Shown here: positions 62,326 to 64,000 of the stretch, in pieces
Layout: each line of letters starts with the position of its first letter
How positions within the stretch are numbered: the stretch's first letter is position 1
DNA from: Erythrocercus mccallii
Lineage: Eukaryota; Chordata; Aves; Passeriformes; Dicruridae
Reading direction: 5' to 3'
Assembly (NCBI GenBank): GCA_013397435.1
Contig: VZRG01000752.1
Span: 186,001-250,000 of the forward strand
Length of the DNA: 64,000 nucleotides
Notes under the pieces: generated by a model
Seen by the model: the letters and a program-made list of their open reading frames with translations, nothing else
Told to the model about the DNA's origin: nothing
Database searches by the model: none
Position numbers and translations under genes: made by a program

Positions 62326-64000
62326 GTGAGTGGCGCCGGCGGGAGGCGGAGGAGGGGGCGCGGCGGGGGCAGCGCTGCCCGCCGGCACCGGGCTGGCCCC
62401 CGCAGCCGGGCGGGGAGAGGGCTTGCGGTGAATGGTGGGAGAGGGCACCTGGGGGAGGTTACGGGCGGGAATCCTGCCAGCGGGTCTCCTCACGCCCGCC
62501 CCCCGCTCCAGTGAATGGCTATTTTTGTTCCACTGGTATTTCTGTCCTTGCTTTGAAGGTGGCTTGGCGTTTAGCTGTTCGCTGCCGATGACTCATTATG
62601 CAGTATTTCTAGAAAACCCGCTTTCCTATTTATGGGGAAGCCATCATTCAGTGTAGGATACGCAGTAGTGGTCGTGTTGAGCCTCGCCGCGGCTTCGTGG
62701 AAGAAATGAGTGTGTGTGATCGGATTCATTCAGCTACGTGCAGCTGCACCTTCAGCAAGAGAAAAGCTTTGAAAACACCTAACGATGTATCAATAGGTGT
62801 AAAGGCTCAGACAATTTCCTTTATCTTTCACTGTGCAAAATACTTATGATTAATTTACGTTTAGCCTTGGAGAGATGGTCCGGCCGTGTTTTGAGCGTAG
62901 CCTCTTTGTTGACACGCAGGATTTCTGTGTGCAGCGTTTTCTCTGAAGAGCTTGGCTTTAAATAAAAATGCCTGCCTTCTTCCTCTGCCAAACCCATGGC
63001 AGCCTTCGTTTATCAGAACTAGCTTGTTTTCAGGCTCTGCGCCGAGTAGTAGGAGGATCCTGCTCGCTCGGTTGTAGCCTTGTAGTAGTGGATGTATGCG
63101 TGCGTGCGCCCGGCTTGTTTGCCCTTGCGAGCGGTGGGGGTGGTACAACACCGTGAATGTCGGAGAGGCGTGCAGTGGGGGAGAGCCGCGATCTCGGCAA
63201 ATCCCCCGGGATCTGCCGCTCCTCCGGTCTCGGCGTAATGGATGTCCGGTTTAATCAAGGAGGAAGGGGGGAGAAAGCCTCCGTCGTTTTAACACTGACG
63301 AAATCCTGCGGGTAAATGTTTTTGAAAGACAAGTGTAGGGAAATCTGTGCCGCTCCTCTGACAATGAGCTCCTTCCCTGCATTGACTAAAAATCGTGTTC
63401 CCTGATCCTAATTGTTACGTGCAGGGATAAATGGCTGTGGATTGTTTTTTTTTTTTCATTTCATTTGCTGTGGAGAGAAACAGTTTCACCGTTATGCCAG
63501 TCCTTGACTCACTTTCATTTTTTGCCACGGTTTCATGATAGGCATTGCAGATAGAAGAGTTCGGGATGGGATAGCGTAGCATACTATCTCCTCACAGCTG
63601 ATGCTGACTGTGGAAACAATTACTTCTGCTATTTCTTCCACTTTTCCATCTAGATGTGACAAGTTTTCAGTCCTAGCTGAGTGTCCCTATAAAACTATTA
63701 TGTGGTTTAGCTGAAGTAATCCCTATTAAAGTAGGGCAGGATGGAGCCCAAGAAGGAAGGTGAAGCAGAGGGAGAGGAAAGGCTTAATGTAGGTCACTGG
63801 TGGATACGGTGAGTTTTCATTAGGGAAGCCTTCTAATATTTTGGGTTCAGTGTCCTGCTGCTGGGGGAAACAGCATCTCATCAATGCACGTAATATTTGA
63901 AGAGTTTTTTAGGGAACTGTTTCTCACTGCTGTCTCTGCTTCTTGCTGGGTCTGCATGGGGGTGAAAGGAGAGGGAAAACTGTGGTGTGCTGCTGGTGTG
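62326..64000 (+). other. LONRF2 intron 1 (partial)
   Basis: The intron begins gtgagt in CpG-rich DNA and becomes average in composition after about 63300. No further exon is recognised before the window ends. Confidence 0.6.

Larger units (their letters stand above)
60870..62520. promoter_or_regulatory. LONRF2: LONRF2 promoter/first-exon CpG island (interrupted by a gap)
   Basis: Sequence becomes extremely CpG-rich at about 60870 and stays so through the gap to about 62520. The island encloses the visible end of LONRF2 exon 1. Very long open frames reported through it are artefacts of Ns and GC richness. Three CACGTG E-boxes lie in its upstream part. Confidence 0.75.

Noticed and set aside
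60826..62591. Very long open frames (up to 555 codons) on both strands near LONRF2
   Set aside because: They exist only because the 805-base gap has no stops and the flanks are GC-rich. Only 62189-62325 on the plus strand has recognisable coding sequence.
1..64000. CRISPR arrays, tRNA genes, prokaryotic operons or defence systems
   Set aside because: The window is vertebrate DNA. No regularly spaced repeats, tRNA-like cloverleaf sequences or bacterial gene clusters were seen.

Overview
The window looks like bird genomic DNA, probably from a songbird. Three things point there: scattered 3'-end fragments of CR1 LINEs (several ending in the avian 'tatgattctatg'-type tail), short introns and tight spacing, and a gene order matching human 2q11.2 (NMS, CHST10, LONRF2). 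The songbird placement is weaker; it rests on LTR sequences that I recall as passerine-like.

Layout. (1) About 1.0-7.0 kb, minus strand: a neuromedin S (NMS) gene. It can be rebuilt only from very small exons: a 73-nt signal-peptide exon in a CpG island, then exons of 44, 60, 36, 42 and about 31-40 nt. These encode a precursor containing DSHGTLGRPFFLFR followed by PRNGR, the amidated C-terminus that defines the NMU/NMS family. (2) About 7.2-22.6 kb: intergenic DNA with an LTR-like element and two CR1 fragments. (3) About 22.7-38.6 kb, plus strand, with 3'UTR to about 39.9 kb: CHST10, the HNK-1 sulfotransferase. It has a noncoding first exon at a CpG island, cut by a 174-base gap, and five coding exons giving an intact 358-residue protein. 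(4) About 40-60.8 kb: intergenic DNA with a CR1 fragment, an LTR of about 423 bp bounded by TG...CA, and a near-perfect 20-bp hairpin. (5) About 60.9-64 kb, plus strand: the promoter CpG island and the 3' end of exon 1 of LONRF2. Most of that exon is lost in an 805-base gap; intron 1 runs off the window.

NMS and CHST10 are transcribed divergently, and LONRF2 follows CHST10 in the same direction, as in human. The genes are not one pathway: a neuropeptide hormone, a Golgi glycan sulfotransferase and a RING/LON-domain protein.

The most notable observations are the microexon NMS gene with a predicted 17-residue amidated peptide after a Lys-Lys site, a piece of 28S ribosomal RNA gene abutting the gap in the CHST10 CpG island, and three evenly oriented CACGTG E-boxes within 46 bp upstream of LONRF2. 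I found no prokaryote-type system, CRISPR array or convincing new protein-coding gene.
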